Of a DNA stretch of 64,000 nt, positions 43,347 to 52,435 are shown one piece after another (position 1 is the stretch's first letter; each line of letters opens with the position of its first letter). Source of the DNA: Halomonas alkalisoli (GTDB lineage Bacteria; Pseudomonadota; Gammaproteobacteria; Pseudomonadales; Halomonadaceae); NCBI RefSeq assembly GCF_021412585.1, contig NZ_JAKCMI010000022.1, forward strand, positions 50,533-114,532. Reading direction: 5' to 3'. The notes under the pieces are model-generated. The model was not told the origin of the DNA and ran no database searches. It worked only from the letters and a program-made list of their open reading frames with translations. The position numbers and the translations under genes were made by a program.

Positions 43347-43694
43347 CTACAGCTGGGGGGCATCGAAATCGATCGGTTCGTCGGTGTAGACGCAGACATT
43401 GGCCGCTTCGATATCACCCTCGGGAGACTCGACCTGTGCCTGGAAGAACTGCTGGATCTCGCGGCGCTGGCAGTGCGCCTCGAAGGCTTCGCGGTTGGCC
43501 CAGATCTCATGGAAGACGATGGGGTAGCTCTCCCCCTGGGCGAAGGGGTTGTCGATCTGGCGGGTGACGGTATAGAGCAGGCAGGCATCCTCACGATGGG
43601 CGTTGGGCTCGAGCGCTTGAAGCGCCTTGAACACGGCCACTTCCCTACCGGGCTTGGGACGGAAACTGGCGGTGCAGTAGATCTTCTGTGACAT
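43347..43694 (-). CDS. antibiotic biosynthesis monooxygenase-like (ABM/YgiN) protein
   Basis: A 115-residue dimeric alpha-beta barrel protein: YCTASFRPKPGREVAVFKAL, then PIVFHEIWANREAFEAHCQ and a short C-terminal strand. ABM-family proteins oxidise quinols or polyketides or degrade haem; the substrate here is unknown. The ATG at 43694 is used; an upstream in-frame start adds 7 residues. Confidence 0.78.
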   Translation of the reverse strand: MSQKIYCTASFRPKPGREVAVFKALQALEPNAHREDACLLYTVTRQIDNPFAQGESYPIVFHEIWANREAFEAHCQRREIQQFFQAQVESPEGDIEAANVCVYTDEPIDFDAPQL

Positions 43695-43845
43695 GGAACG
43701 CCCCTGCGAAATCATTGGAGCGCAGACGATAACACTCAGGCCTCATGGGCGGCCAGGTCGACCGTTACTTACGAATCAGCCGGGCTTGATGGGCACGGGC
43801 TGTGGCATCATCTTGTCATCAAACCCACGATGAGGAGCTCCCTCC

Positions 43846-44286
43846 ATGTCCGCTTCACTCATTCTTGGCTGCCCCAGCTGCGGCGCCGTCAACCGCGTCA
43901 GCCAGGCGCGCCTGAGCGATGGCCCGAAATGCGGCAGTTGCAAGAATCGGCTATTTGCCGGCGAGCCGGCCGAGCTGACCCAGGAGAATTTTCGTGCCGT
44001 GGTCGAGCGCAGCGAGATGCCGGTCGTGGTGGACTTCTGGGCGAGCTGGTGCGGCCCCTGCAAGACGATGGCACCGATATTTGCCGAGGCGGCGAAGGAG
44101 CTCGAACCGCGGATGCGATTCGCCAAGCTGGATACCGAAGCCCAGCAGGCGTTGGCCGGCCGTTTCGGCATTCGCAGCATTCCCACCCTGATCGTGTTTC
44201 GGGGCGGCCAGGAGCTGGCACGGCAGCCCGGCCTGTTGCAGGGGCCCCAACTGCGCCAATGGCTAAAGCCTTACCTGCTGACATGA
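43846..44286 (+). CDS. trxC: thioredoxin 2
   Basis: A 146-residue protein with the N-terminal zinc ribbon of TrxC (Cys9, Cys12, Cys29, Cys32) followed by a thioredoxin domain with [12 protein letters not shown] (active Cys69/Cys72) and the cis-Pro loop SIPTLIVF. TrxC is a cytoplasmic disulfide reductase linked to oxidative stress. GGAG lies 10 bases upstream. Confidence 0.95.
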   Translation: MSASLILGCPSCGAVNRVSQARLSDGPKCGSCKNRLFAGEPAELTQENFRAVVERSEMPVVVDFWASWCGPCKTMAPIFAEAAKELEPRMRFAKLDTEAQQALAGRFGIRSIPTLIVFRGGQELARQPGLLQGPQLRQWLKPYLLT

Positions 44287-44319
44287 CCGGCGTCGCCGCT
44301 CGAACGAATGGGGAGGCCG

Positions 44320-44448
44320 ATGGAAATCGATGGGGTGAAAATCGAAGTGATAGAAATCGAAGCGATGGAAATCGACGTGAAAGGGCAGGACCAGGGCTTT
44401 CCGGTTACCCTGATAGGGCGTGTCCTTTGGCACGAACGACAGGGCTGA
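44320..44448 (+). CDS. possible 42-residue microprotein built on a pentapeptide repeat
   Basis: ATG at 44320 with GGGGAGG immediately upstream (3-base gap), TGA at 44446. The first 21 residues alternate acidic and hydrophobic residues in five-residue periods (MEIDGVKIEVIEIEAMEID), then GFPVTLIGRVLWHERQG. The pattern follows from the 15-bp DNA repeat, so it may be fortuitous. No homologue is known to me. Confidence 0.3.
   Translation: MEIDGVKIEVIEIEAMEIDVKGQDQGFPVTLIGRVLWHERQG
44322..44381. repeat. 15-bp tandem repeat, 4 units
   Basis: GGAAATCGATGGGGT, GAAAATCGAAGTGAT, AGAAATCGAAGCGAT and GGAAATCGACGTGAA are head to tail from 44322. AAATCGA recurs exactly every 15 bases (44324, 44339, 44354, 44369). 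It lies between trxC and a secreted-protein gene. Confidence 0.8.
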
Positions 44449-44529
44449 GCTTATCAGGCCTGGACTGGCTTCCAGGTGCGCACGGGGCTCGATGGCGCAA
44501 GGCGCCGGATTCAGGCAAGGGGGGAACGC

Positions 44530-45039
44530 ATGAGGCAATGGCGAGCGATTTGGCTGGGCACCATCCTGGCCGCTGGACTCTGGTCGGCACCGGCCATGGC
44601 GGAGCGCCTGGAGGGCGAGCTCGATGGCGCCGAGCGGGAGTGGTTCATCCTGCGTGAGGACGGTGATGCCAGCGCCACCTTTACCGATATGGGTGGAGGT
44701 GACTTTCATATCGACATCGTTGGCTTCGTCGACCCCGATGGCAGGAGGAGCCGCGACTCGCTCTCCATCAGCATGGCACTCAAGGACGGCGAGGTGGCTC
44801 ATTACGATATACTCAACCTGATCGGCACCTCGGCCATGCCGCCCGTATACACCTCGGAAGGGACCGATGTGCGGCTGATCCTCGATACCTTCGCGGTGGA
44901 GGGTGGCGTTGCGCGCGTGGTTGGCAACGTGAAGGGCACCCTGGCCTTGCAGGAGGCCCTTGGCGAGGAGCCGAATCTTGAAGAGGGCATCGAGATCGCC
45001 GTGACGTTCGATGTTACTGCCTCCCGTATCGAGTATTAG
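44530..45039 (+). CDS. hypothetical secreted protein
   Basis: A 169-residue protein with a Sec signal peptide (1-24, cleavage after APAMA) and an acidic beta-rich mature domain (REWFILREDGDASATFTDMG, FVDPDGRRSRDSLSI, VRLILDTFAVEGGVARVVG). Acidic composition suits an exported protein of a halophile. GGGGGAA precedes the ATG. No family recognised. Confidence 0.7.
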   Translation: MRQWRAIWLGTILAAGLWSAPAMAERLEGELDGAEREWFILREDGDASATFTDMGGGDFHIDIVGFVDPDGRRSRDSLSISMALKDGEVAHYDILNLIGTSAMPPVYTSEGTDVRLILDTFAVEGGVARVVGNVKGTLALQEALGEEPNLEEGIEIAVTFDVTASRIEY

Positions 45040-45171
45040 TCTCTGTCTGCTCATCATCGCCTTGCCCATCTCTCCGAGCTGCTCTCCCGCTGGCAGCCGC
45101 TGTGGCGCCCGCTGCCGTTTCAGTACCCCCATCTGCCCTGGCTCGACGACTTTCCAGAGCTTGGCGAGGCC

Positions 45172-46251
45172 TTGCTGGGGCTGAGCGAGCAGGACGCCGC
45201 ACGACTACAGGATTTCCCCTTTCATGCTTCGCCGTTGGCCGAATGGCTGCCGGTGGCGGAGCTGGAGGCGCTGGTTGACCTGCCGATACTGGCCGCTTCA
45301 CCGGCCTCGTTGCCGCCGGCGTGGGGGCAGCATGTCGGTGGGCGCAAGTGGCGTCAGATCGAAGCCTTCGTCGAACAGGTGAGGCTGAGGGCCCGGGAGC
45401 CGCTGGTGGAGTGGTGTGCCGGCAAGGGGCACCTGGCCCGCACCCTGGCACGGCAACATGCCGTCGATGTCACCGCCCTGGAGTGGCAGGCCACGCTCTG
45501 CGACGAGGGCCGCCAGCTGGCGCAGCGGCAGGGCGTGGCCGTGGACATGCATCAGCAGGACGTGCTTTCCCCCCTGGCTGAGCCGCTGACGCCGCAGGCC
45601 CACATCGTGGCATTGCACGCCTGTGGCGATCTTCACGTGCGACTGCTCGAGATCGCTGCTGAAACGGGTAGTTCGGTCACTCTTGCGCCGTGCTGTTACC
45701 AGCGCACTCGGGACGAGGTCTATCAGCCGCTCTCCCGTCGTGCCGGGGAGCTGTGCGAGGCTCACCGCGTGGCGTTCTCCAGGGAAGACCTGGCGATGTC
45801 GGTGCAGGAGACGGTGACGGCACCAGGCGGGGTGCGGCGAAGCCGAGAGCGGGCCAACGCCTGGCGACTTGGCTTCGATGAGCTGCAGCGTCAGCTGCGC
45901 GGCATCGATGCCTACCTGCCCTTGCCCAGCCTTGCCTATGGGCGCATGCCCGAGGACTTTGCCGGCTTCTGCCACTGGGCGGCGCAGCAGAAGGGCCTGT
46001 CGTTACCATCGGGCGTCGACTGGGCCGGCTTCGAGGAGGCCGGTTGGCAACGTCAGGCCCGGGTAAAGCGCCTGGAGCTGGTGCGTCACCTGTTCCGGCG
46101 CCCGCTGGAGGTCTGGCTGGCCCTGGATCGCATGATGCTGCTGACGGAGTCGGGATTCGATGCCGAACTCGGCATCTTCTGCGACCGGGGGCTGACACCA
46201 CGCAACCTGCTGCTGCGAGCCAGTAGGTCAGGTGGCCAGGCCGGCGCCTGA
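45172..46251 (+). CDS. SAM-dependent methyltransferase (METTL25/PF13679-like), 5' end uncertain
   Basis: At least 359 residues from the TTG at 45172. SAM motif PLVEWCAGKGHLARTLA, then IVALHACGDLHVRLL and TLAPCCYQRTRDEVY match the METTL25/GSTCD-like methyltransferase family, whose substrate is probably RNA or protein. The same frame reads as plausible protein back to 45040 (HLSELLSRWQPLWRPLPF) but has no ATG or GTG start there. An ATG at 45011 in another frame may be the original start, separated by a one-base frameshift. Confidence 0.78.
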   Translation: MLGLSEQDAARLQDFPFHASPLAEWLPVAELEALVDLPILAASPASLPPAWGQHVGGRKWRQIEAFVEQVRLRAREPLVEWCAGKGHLARTLARQHAVDVTALEWQATLCDEGRQLAQRQGVAVDMHQQDVLSPLAEPLTPQAHIVALHACGDLHVRLLEIAAETGSSVTLAPCCYQRTRDEVYQPLSRRAGELCEAHRVAFSREDLAMSVQETVTAPGGVRRSRERANAWRLGFDELQRQLRGIDAYLPLPSLAYGRMPEDFAGFCHWAAQQKGLSLPSGVDWAGFEEAGWQRQARVKRLELVRHLFRRPLEVWLALDRMMLLTESGFDAELGIFCDRGLTPRNLLLRASRSGGQAGA

Positions 46252-46295
46252 GCGGGTTCCTCGAGAGTGGTCCGATGGCTGCGATTCTCCGCCGT

Positions 46296-47417
46296 TCAAC
46301 CCTTCACTTCGAGGTGGAGCTCGATCATCCGCAGCAGCCGCTGGCGGTCGATCCAGCCGCTGGCGCGACTCCGTGCCATAACCGGCACCTGGTTGAGGCT
46401 GTGCTCGTTCATCAACTGCAGGATGTCGTCGGCCTTGGCATCGGGGGCGACATGGTGAAGCTTGTCTGCCGGCGTCATGATCTCGCTCACCGGGGTCCGG
46501 TCCCATTGCGCCTGGGGTACCCGGCGGGTGTCGCTCAGCGAGACCAGGCCCAGTACCTGGGTGGGGCTTCCCACCAGGAAAGCGCGCCGGCCGGAGGTCA
46601 GCACCTGCTCGCGCAGCCACGCCTCGATGGGTCGGCCGGCAGCAACGAAGGGCACGTCGGGGTCGGCCAGGTCCTGGGCGCGGACACCTGCCAGGCGATC
46701 GCGAAGGACGTACATGCGACTCTGGGCGTGGTTCATGGTGAGAAGAAACCAGGCGATCAGCATGATCCACAGCCCGCCGACCAGATTGCCCATGACCAGC
46801 ATATTCCATAGGGCCAGGCCAAACAGCCCATAGGCCAGAAAGCGGCCGCTGGCGATGGCTGTTTCGTTGCCCCGCTGAGTGCTTCCCGTGACCTTCCAGA
46901 CCAGGGCGCGAAGTACCCGCCCCCCATCCAGGGGGAATCCGGGAATCAAGTTGAAGATCGCCACGACCAGATTGATCATGGACAGCCAGCCAAACGCCAC
47001 GGGAATCGGTTCGTACCAGCCCGCGGTCACGCCAGCCAGGACGCCGAACAGAAATGCCAGCGCAAAGCTGACCGCAGGCCCGGCGACGGCAATCCAGAAT
47101 TCGTCGTTGGCCTGCTCCGGGTCACGACTCATTTGCGCCATGCCGCCGAAGATGAACAGGGTAATGGCGGTAACCGGCACGCCGCGCCGAATCGCCACCA
47201 GGCTATGGCCCAGTTCATGGGCCAGGATGGAAGCGAAGAAGACCAGTACCGTGACAAAGGCAGTAATGGCGGCATCCGCGGTGGTCCAGTCCGGGTACTG
47301 CTGCTGAAGGCCGGTGGTCATGCTGACCATCACCAGCGCGAAGATGATCAGCCAACTGACATGGATTTCAAGCCGAATGCCCCGGAAATGACCCAGCACC
47401 CATACGGATTTGAACAT
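46296..47417 (-). CDS. site-2 protease family (M50) membrane protease with CBS domains
   Basis: A 373-residue protein: N-terminal TMs, zinc motif HELGH (67-71), the second motif NLIPGFPLDGGRVLRAL (about 158-174), and a C-terminal CBS pair (about 235-370, ending HSLNQVPVMARSRASGWIDR). It cleaves within membranes; the CBS part suggests control by adenine nucleotides. GGGAG lies just upstream of the ATG at 47417. Confidence 0.88.
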   Translation of the reverse strand: MFKSVWVLGHFRGIRLEIHVSWLIIFALVMVSMTTGLQQQYPDWTTADAAITAFVTVLVFFASILAHELGHSLVAIRRGVPVTAITLFIFGGMAQMSRDPEQANDEFWIAVAGPAVSFALAFLFGVLAGVTAGWYEPIPVAFGWLSMINLVVAIFNLIPGFPLDGGRVLRALVWKVTGSTQRGNETAIASGRFLAYGLFGLALWNMLVMGNLVGGLWIMLIAWFLLTMNHAQSRMYVLRDRLAGVRAQDLADPDVPFVAAGRPIEAWLREQVLTSGRRAFLVGSPTQVLGLVSLSDTRRVPQAQWDRTPVSEIMTPADKLHHVAPDAKADDILQLMNEHSLNQVPVMARSRASGWIDRQRLLRMIELHLEVKG

Positions 47418-47502
47418 ATTGAAACTCCCTGACGGCGTTATGACGACATTCTTGTTGTAGGGCTCAGGCTTGTGGGGCCGTGAGGCTCCACAGGCGATGG
47501 GC

Positions 47503-48369
47503 TCACGTTTCCCGTTCCCCACGCGTCGCCCGCAGCAGGACCCGGTCCATGCCGCGTGTCGTCAGGATCCGCTTCAGGGCCGCGAACAGGTGGGTCGGCA
47601 CCGTGATGTGGTAACGGGCCTTGGGCCGACGGCTCTCCAGGGCATGGATCAGCTTGCGAGTCACCGCATCGGCTTCGAGGGTGAAGGGGGCCGATGGCCC
47701 TTCCCCGGCCAGGCGGGCCTCCAGGGCGCAGTAGGTGGCGGCGTGATAGCTTGTCGCGGCATTGATGTTGTCGCGAAAGGCGCGGTAGGCGTTCTCGCGG
47801 AAGCGGCTGGCGATGGGGCCAGGTTGCAGCAGGCTGACATGGATACCGGTGCCGTAAAGTTCCTGGCGCAGGGTGTCGGTCAAGCCTTCGAGGGCAAACT
47901 TGGAGCAGATATAGGCGCCGCGGTAGGGCAGGGCGGAAAAGCCAAGAACCGAGCTGTTCTGAACGATGCGTCCGCCGCCCTGTTCCCGCATTACCGGGAT
48001 GATGCGCGTCGTCAGCTCATGGGTGCCGAGCAGGTTGGTTTCCAACTGCTCACGCAACACCGAGCGGGAGAGGTCCTCTACCGCACCTGGCTGGCCGTAG
48101 GCGCCATTGTTGAACAGCGCATCGAGGCGACCGCCGGTGCGCCGCAGGGTCTCGTCGACCGCTGCTGTGATCGAGTCACTGCAGGTCAGGTCCAGCAGCA
48201 GTGCGTCGAAGCCCTCTTGTTGCAGTCGCGCAACGTCGTGCTCCCGTCGAGCCGTGGCGAAGACCCGCCACCCTCTCTGCGCCAGGGTTTTGGCCGCGGC
48301 GTGGCCGATACCGCTGGAACAGCCGGTGATGAGGATACTCGGTGATGCCGAGGCCATCGTGTCTTCCAT
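47503..48369 (-). CDS. short-chain dehydrogenase/reductase
   Basis: A 288-residue classical SDR: TGCSSGIGHAAA (15-26), NNGAYG, catalytic Ser in VQNSSVLGF and the YxxxK motif as YICSK. The long C-terminus with a basic tail (ILTTRGMDRVLLRATRGER) may associate with membrane. AAGGA lies 9 bases before the ATG at 48369. Substrate unknown. Confidence 0.85.
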   Translation of the reverse strand: MEDTMASASPSILITGCSSGIGHAAAKTLAQRGWRVFATARREHDVARLQQEGFDALLLDLTCSDSITAAVDETLRRTGGRLDALFNNGAYGQPGAVEDLSRSVLREQLETNLLGTHELTTRIIPVMREQGGGRIVQNSSVLGFSALPYRGAYICSKFALEGLTDTLRQELYGTGIHVSLLQPGPIASRFRENAYRAFRDNINAATSYHAATYCALEARLAGEGPSAPFTLEADAVTRKLIHALESRRPKARYHITVPTHLFAALKRILTTRGMDRVLLRATRGERET

Positions 48370-48397
48370 GTACGTTTTCCTTGCCCTGACCAGTGAG

Positions 48398-48414
48398 ATA
48401 CGCCGATAGCGTAT
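48398..48414. promoter_or_regulatory. inverted repeat between divergent SDR and M28 genes
   Basis: ATACGC-CGATA-GCGTAT, a perfect 6-bp inverted repeat with a 5-base spacer, lies 29 bases upstream of the SDR start in the 133-base divergent region. It could be an operator (inference). Confidence 0.35.
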
Positions 48415-48502
48415 ACCATGAGGGAGACCCTGGTTCGAGTCGATGGTAATCGGCGGCGAGCTGGCATGAGCGGTATAGCGATAGGCGGACAGGAGGTCGG
48501 CC

Positions 48503-49516
48503 ATGAAGCGTAACCCTATTCTGCGCATGAGCATGCTGCTTGGGCTGCTCCTGCTGTTTCCCCTGATGTTGCTGGGAGGGGGCTACTGGATGATATTGCA
48601 CATGCCGGGGGCGTCCTATCGAGGTGACCCGCCAGCGCTGGATGAGGGGGCGCGAGCGCTGCGTGACCGGCTGCACGACCATGTCCTGCAACTGGCCGGC
48701 GAGATTGGCGAGCGCCACTACTGGCATCCCGACGAATTGCATGCCGCGGCCGACTACATCGAGCACGCTTTCCGGGAGGCCGGCCATGAGCCGCTTCGCC
48801 AGGCCGTCCCGACCGGCAACCGGGAGTTCCATAATGTCGAGGTGCGGCTCCCGGGTGAGCGCCAGGGGGCGGAGGTGCTGGTCGTCGGCGCCCACTACGA
48901 CACCGTGCGGGGCAGCCCGGGCGCCGATGACAATGCCTCCGGCGTGGCCGTGCTGCTCGAACTGGCTCGACTCCTCCAGGATGTGACGCTCGATCGATCC
49001 TTGCATCTGGTCGCTTTCGTCAACGAAGAGATGCCCTTCTTTGGCACCGATGCCATGGGCAGCCTGCGTTATGCCCGCCAGGCGCGGGAGGAGGGTGTGG
49101 AGATAACCGGCATGATATCGCTGGAGATGCTGGGGTATTACACCGACGCTCCCGGCAGCCAGTATCACCCGCCATTGCTCGGGCACTTCTATCCTGACCG
49201 GGGTGATTTCGTCGCCTTCATCGGTAACCTTTCCTCCCGATCACTGGTACGCCAGGTCATCGGCGCGTTCCGGGAGAGTGCCCGGGTGCCCTCGGAAGGG
49301 CTGGCGGCTCCCGAGCTGATCGGTGACATTCGTCGCTCGGACCACTGGGCATTCTGGGAAATGGGTTATCCAGCCATGATGATTACCGATACCGCCAACT
49401 TCCGTAACCCCCACTATCACGGTCCGGAAGACACCCCCGAGCGGCTCGACTACGACACCATGGCCAGGGTGACCGAGGGCCTGGCCAGCGCGCTGGAGGC
49501 GATGGCCCGGCGCTGA
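48503..49516 (+). CDS. M28-family zinc aminopeptidase, membrane-anchored
   Basis: A 337-residue protein: N-terminal TM or signal anchor (about 9-32), then the M28 metal sites in order: GAHYDTVRGSPGADDNASG (His/Asp), FVNEEMPFFGTDAMG (Glu-Glu), a later Asp/Glu (SLEMLGYY) and HYHGPEDTPE (His). It should remove N-terminal amino acids in the periplasm. GGAGG precedes the ATG. Confidence 0.88.
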   Translation: MKRNPILRMSMLLGLLLLFPLMLLGGGYWMILHMPGASYRGDPPALDEGARALRDRLHDHVLQLAGEIGERHYWHPDELHAAADYIEHAFREAGHEPLRQAVPTGNREFHNVEVRLPGERQGAEVLVVGAHYDTVRGSPGADDNASGVAVLLELARLLQDVTLDRSLHLVAFVNEEMPFFGTDAMGSLRYARQAREEGVEITGMISLEMLGYYTDAPGSQYHPPLLGHFYPDRGDFVAFIGNLSSRSLVRQVIGAFRESARVPSEGLAAPELIGDIRRSDHWAFWEMGYPAMMITDTANFRNPHYHGPEDTPERLDYDTMARVTEGLASALEAMARR

Positions 49517-49566
49517 GGCACGGCCAGCCTCGATTCGCGTCGTTTCCCCAGGAGTCCGGAAAGAAA

Positions 49567-49597
49567 CCGGGCTGCGATAGGGTTTATCGCGGCCCGG
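49567..49597. terminator. terminator-like hairpin between convergent genes
   Basis: CCGGGCTGCGATA pairs with TATCGCGGCCCGG (13-bp stem with one G-U) around a 5-base loop, between the M28 gene and the convergent YbaK-type gene. No T-run follows. Confidence 0.55.
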
Positions 49598-49672
49598 GGG
49601 AGTTGAAAGGTACGGTTGAAAAGCATGGTTGGAAAGGGTGGCTGGGCAGGATGCAGGGACAGCCCGACTGCA

Positions 49673-50143
49673 TCAGTGGTGGCGACTGAACTGTCCGTGG
49701 GGGCTGTCGCCCATCAGGCGTTCGAACTCCGAGCCGCTCATGTGCAGCAGCGTCTCGTGATCGCCGGCATCGAAATAGATATCCGGCTGGTAGCGCAGCA
49801 TGTCATCGACATAGACCTGCAGCCCGTAGGCCTGACCGACCGGCGTCGTGGCGCCGGGGTCGCAGTCGCTGAAGCGGCGCATGATCTCCTCTTCCGAGGC
49901 GAGCTCGACCTTTTCGTTGAACAGTCGCGCGAGACTCTCCAGATCGGCATCGCAGGTGCTCGGCAGCACGGCGACACGGTAGCCGGAGTCGCAATGCAGC
50001 ATGACGGCCTTGGCTAGCTGGTCACCGGTAATGTGCGACTGCTCGGCGATGCGACTGGTACTGACTTCACGGGGGTGCTTGAGCTCCTCGTAATCGATAT
50101 CGCAGGCTCTCAGGTACTCCCGTATGGTCATCGGGATGGACAT
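49673..50143 (-). CDS. YbaK/ProX-type aminoacyl-tRNA deacylase
   Basis: A 156-residue single-domain protein: YLRACDIDYEELKHPREVST, the tRNA-editing Lys in GDQLAKAVMLH, then ATTPVGQAYGLQVYVDD. The family hydrolyses mischarged tRNAs in trans. AAGGAG lies 7 bases before the ATG. Its fold is the same as the editing insertion in ProS encoded at 16254-17975. Confidence 0.83.
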   Translation of the reverse strand: MSIPMTIREYLRACDIDYEELKHPREVSTSRIAEQSHITGDQLAKAVMLHCDSGYRVAVLPSTCDADLESLARLFNEKVELASEEEIMRRFSDCDPGATTPVGQAYGLQVYVDDMLRYQPDIYFDAGDHETLLHMSGSEFERLMGDSPHGQFSRHH

Positions 50144-50366
50144 GGTACCGTCTCCTTCGGCCTCCAGGGCCGTCGATCAGCGAATGATATGCCTCCCTTC
50201 AATGCATGGGTTCTCCACACTCAAAGCGTAGTTCCTAAATCCGGCTCGCTACACCCTTTTGCCGTCTCCAGGTTGCCAAATCCTGTTCGCCCGCTTCTGA
50301 TATGTTGTCGGGTGAGAGCCACCGACAGCCGCTGGCAACCAGGTCGTTGAAGCAACAGGAGACACC

Positions 50367-50909
50367 GTGACGTTCGATAACCCCTCGCTGGACCCCGAAT
50401 GCCTGCCGGCGCTGGAGCGCGCACCGCTCACGCCGGTGTCTCGCCGCCTGGCTCCCTGCCAGGCCTTGCTGCGACTCATCCACTGGGCCTTCATCGTGAC
50501 AGTAGCCTGGATCTTTCCGGTGCAGCATGAGCTGCTGGCGCAGTGGCAACCGTGGCTTGCCGCAGGTGTGGCGGGCCTGGGGGTGGTGGTCATCGTTCTG
50601 GGATGGCTAGAGACGCGCCGGCGGGGCTATGGCCTGCGTGAACACGACCTGATCTACCGCCGCGGCCTGCTGGTGCGCCGTATCCAGGTACTGCCGCTGG
50701 TGCGGCTGCAGCATGTCGAGACCCTGAGCAACCCCGTGGAGCGCGCCTTTGGCCTGGTCAGGCTGGCGTGCTTCACGGCCGGCGGCAGGGGCGCCGACCT
50801 GCTGCTCGAGGGGCTATCGGCGGAGCGCGCAGAAGCGGTCAAGCAGCATCTGCTGATGCGCCTGGCGGCGACGCCGGGCGCGACATCACCTGAGTCCGAT
50901 AGGTCATGA
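50367..50909 (+). CDS. bacterial PH-domain membrane protein (YdbS-like)
   Basis: A 180-residue protein with two TM helices (about 35-52 and 62-82) and a bPH_2 domain (LREHDLIYRRGLLVRRIQVL, RLQHVETLSNPVERAFGLV). It uses a GTG start with GGAG upstream. It overlaps the next gene by 4 bases. YdbS/YdbT pairs occur across bacteria; their function is envelope-related but unsettled. Confidence 0.85.
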   Translation: MTFDNPSLDPECLPALERAPLTPVSRRLAPCQALLRLIHWAFIVTVAWIFPVQHELLAQWQPWLAAGVAGLGVVVIVLGWLETRRRGYGLREHDLIYRRGLLVRRIQVLPLVRLQHVETLSNPVERAFGLVRLACFTAGGRGADLLLEGLSAERAEAVKQHLLMRLAATPGATSPESDRS

Positions 50910-52435
50910 GTCCCGTGCAGGACGCCCCCAACGAGAGGCTGGCGCTGTCCGGCTGGCAGCGGCTTTCCCCCTGGGCCGTGGGGCTGCTGCTGATCAGTGC
51001 CGGGGCGACGCTGGTGCGCCAGCACATGCCGCTGCTGCTAGGCGCCGGGGCGGGCCTGGCCATGGTCGAGCGGGTCGGCCTGCGCGAGCTTGCCCTGGGG
51101 GGCGTGCTGTTGTTGCTGGTGGCCGGACTGCTGAGCCTGCTCTACTACCGGCGCTTCCGCTTTCGACTCGATGGCGACGTGCTGATTGTCCAGAAGGGAC
51201 TTTTCGAGCACCGGGAGTTCAAGGTGGCGGCCCGCCATGTGCAGCATATCGCCCTGCACCAGCCGGCCTACATGCGCCCCTTCGGTCTTGTGCTCTGGGA
51301 GGTGGAGACGCTGGCCGGCGAGGCGTCGAGCATTCAACTGCCGGGCATACGCCGCGGGCTTGCCGAAGCGCTCGGCCACGGGCTGAGGGGGGCTGCGAAT
51401 ATCGCCGAGGAAAAGGGCTCGCCGGGCAGCGACAGCGACCCAACCGGTGTCAGGGGCGCCGTCCTGCGTTTTGCCCTGACGCCGGGAGCGCTGATACTCC
51501 ATGGGCTGACCAGCCGCTCGATCTACGTCATCGCGGCGATGCTTTCGCCGCTGATCCGGCCGTTGGAGCGCTGGATGCACGACCGCCTGCCTCAGCTCGA
51601 TCTGCAGGCATGGCTGCCGGAGTCGACGCTGCTGGCAATCGTGCTGGGCGTGCTGGGGTTAGTGGCCGTGTTGGCGCTGCTTGCCGTGATGGCTGCCTGG
51701 TGGCGCTTTCATGGCTATGTCCTGCGCGATGACGGCGAGCGGCAGGTGCAGGTCAGCGGCCTGTTCGCTCGTCAGGAGCAGGCCCTCTCCCTGTCGCGCC
51801 TTCAGGTAGTGGAGTGGGTGCAGACCGGGCTTGGGCGCCTGCTGGGTCGAGGCTACCTGGTCTGTCATCAGTTCGGCGCGATGGGTGGTGGCGAGGCGGC
51901 AGAGTCGCGACGGTTCCTGGTGCCTGGCCTGGCGACGGAGCAGGGCAGGGAGCTGACCGCCGTCCTGTGGCCGGGCTTGAGCATGGGGCAGCCGCTGGCC
52001 CGGGTCGACGTCATCTATCGCCGCGTGGTGTTTCTACGTCTGCTGCTGGGGTCGTCACTATTGCTGCTGGCTGTGCTTGGCCTGGTCGGTCCGGGTGGGC
52101 TCCACCCTGCGACCTGGGGAGCGGCAGCAGCCACACTGCTGGTGATCTCGGCCGGGGTGGCGCAGTTGCGCTGGATGGCCATGGGCTGGGCGCAGGAAGG
52201 CGCGCACATGCGCATCCGGCAGGGGCTCTGGGGCCAGCGTACCAGCATCTTCCCGCTACAGAACCTGGTATCGGTCAGCGTCCAGCAGAGCTGGCTGCAG
52301 CGGCGGCGTGGCGTGGCCACGCTGCAACTCGACCTGGCCAATGGCCGGGTTGGCCTGCCGTATCTGCCCGAGGGGGTGGCTTGGACGCTGGCCAATCGGC
52401 TATTGGCCAGCGTGGAGGTCGGTCAGGCGGCCTGA
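50906..52435 (+). CDS. bacterial PH-domain membrane protein (YdbT-like)
   Basis: A 509-residue protein with three bPH_2 domains separated by TM hairpins: FRFRLDGDVLIVQKGLFEHR, FHGYVLRDDGERQVQVSGLF and MRIRQGLWGQRTSIFPLQNL open the successive domains. It is the larger partner of the YdbS-like protein and is translationally coupled to it (ATGA). Its last 13 bases overlap the convergent glutaredoxin-like gene. Confidence 0.85.
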   Translation: MSPVQDAPNERLALSGWQRLSPWAVGLLLISAGATLVRQHMPLLLGAGAGLAMVERVGLRELALGGVLLLLVAGLLSLLYYRRFRFRLDGDVLIVQKGLFEHREFKVAARHVQHIALHQPAYMRPFGLVLWEVETLAGEASSIQLPGIRRGLAEALGHGLRGAANIAEEKGSPGSDSDPTGVRGAVLRFALTPGALILHGLTSRSIYVIAAMLSPLIRPLERWMHDRLPQLDLQAWLPESTLLAIVLGVLGLVAVLALLAVMAAWWRFHGYVLRDDGERQVQVSGLFARQEQALSLSRLQVVEWVQTGLGRLLGRGYLVCHQFGAMGGGEAAESRRFLVPGLATEQGRELTAVLWPGLSMGQPLARVDVIYRRVVFLRLLLGSSLLLLAVLGLVGPGGLHPATWGAAAATLLVISAGVAQLRWMAMGWAQEGAHMRIRQGLWGQRTSIFPLQNLVSVSVQQSWLQRRRGVATLQLDLANGRVGLPYLPEGVAWTLANRLLASVEVGQAA

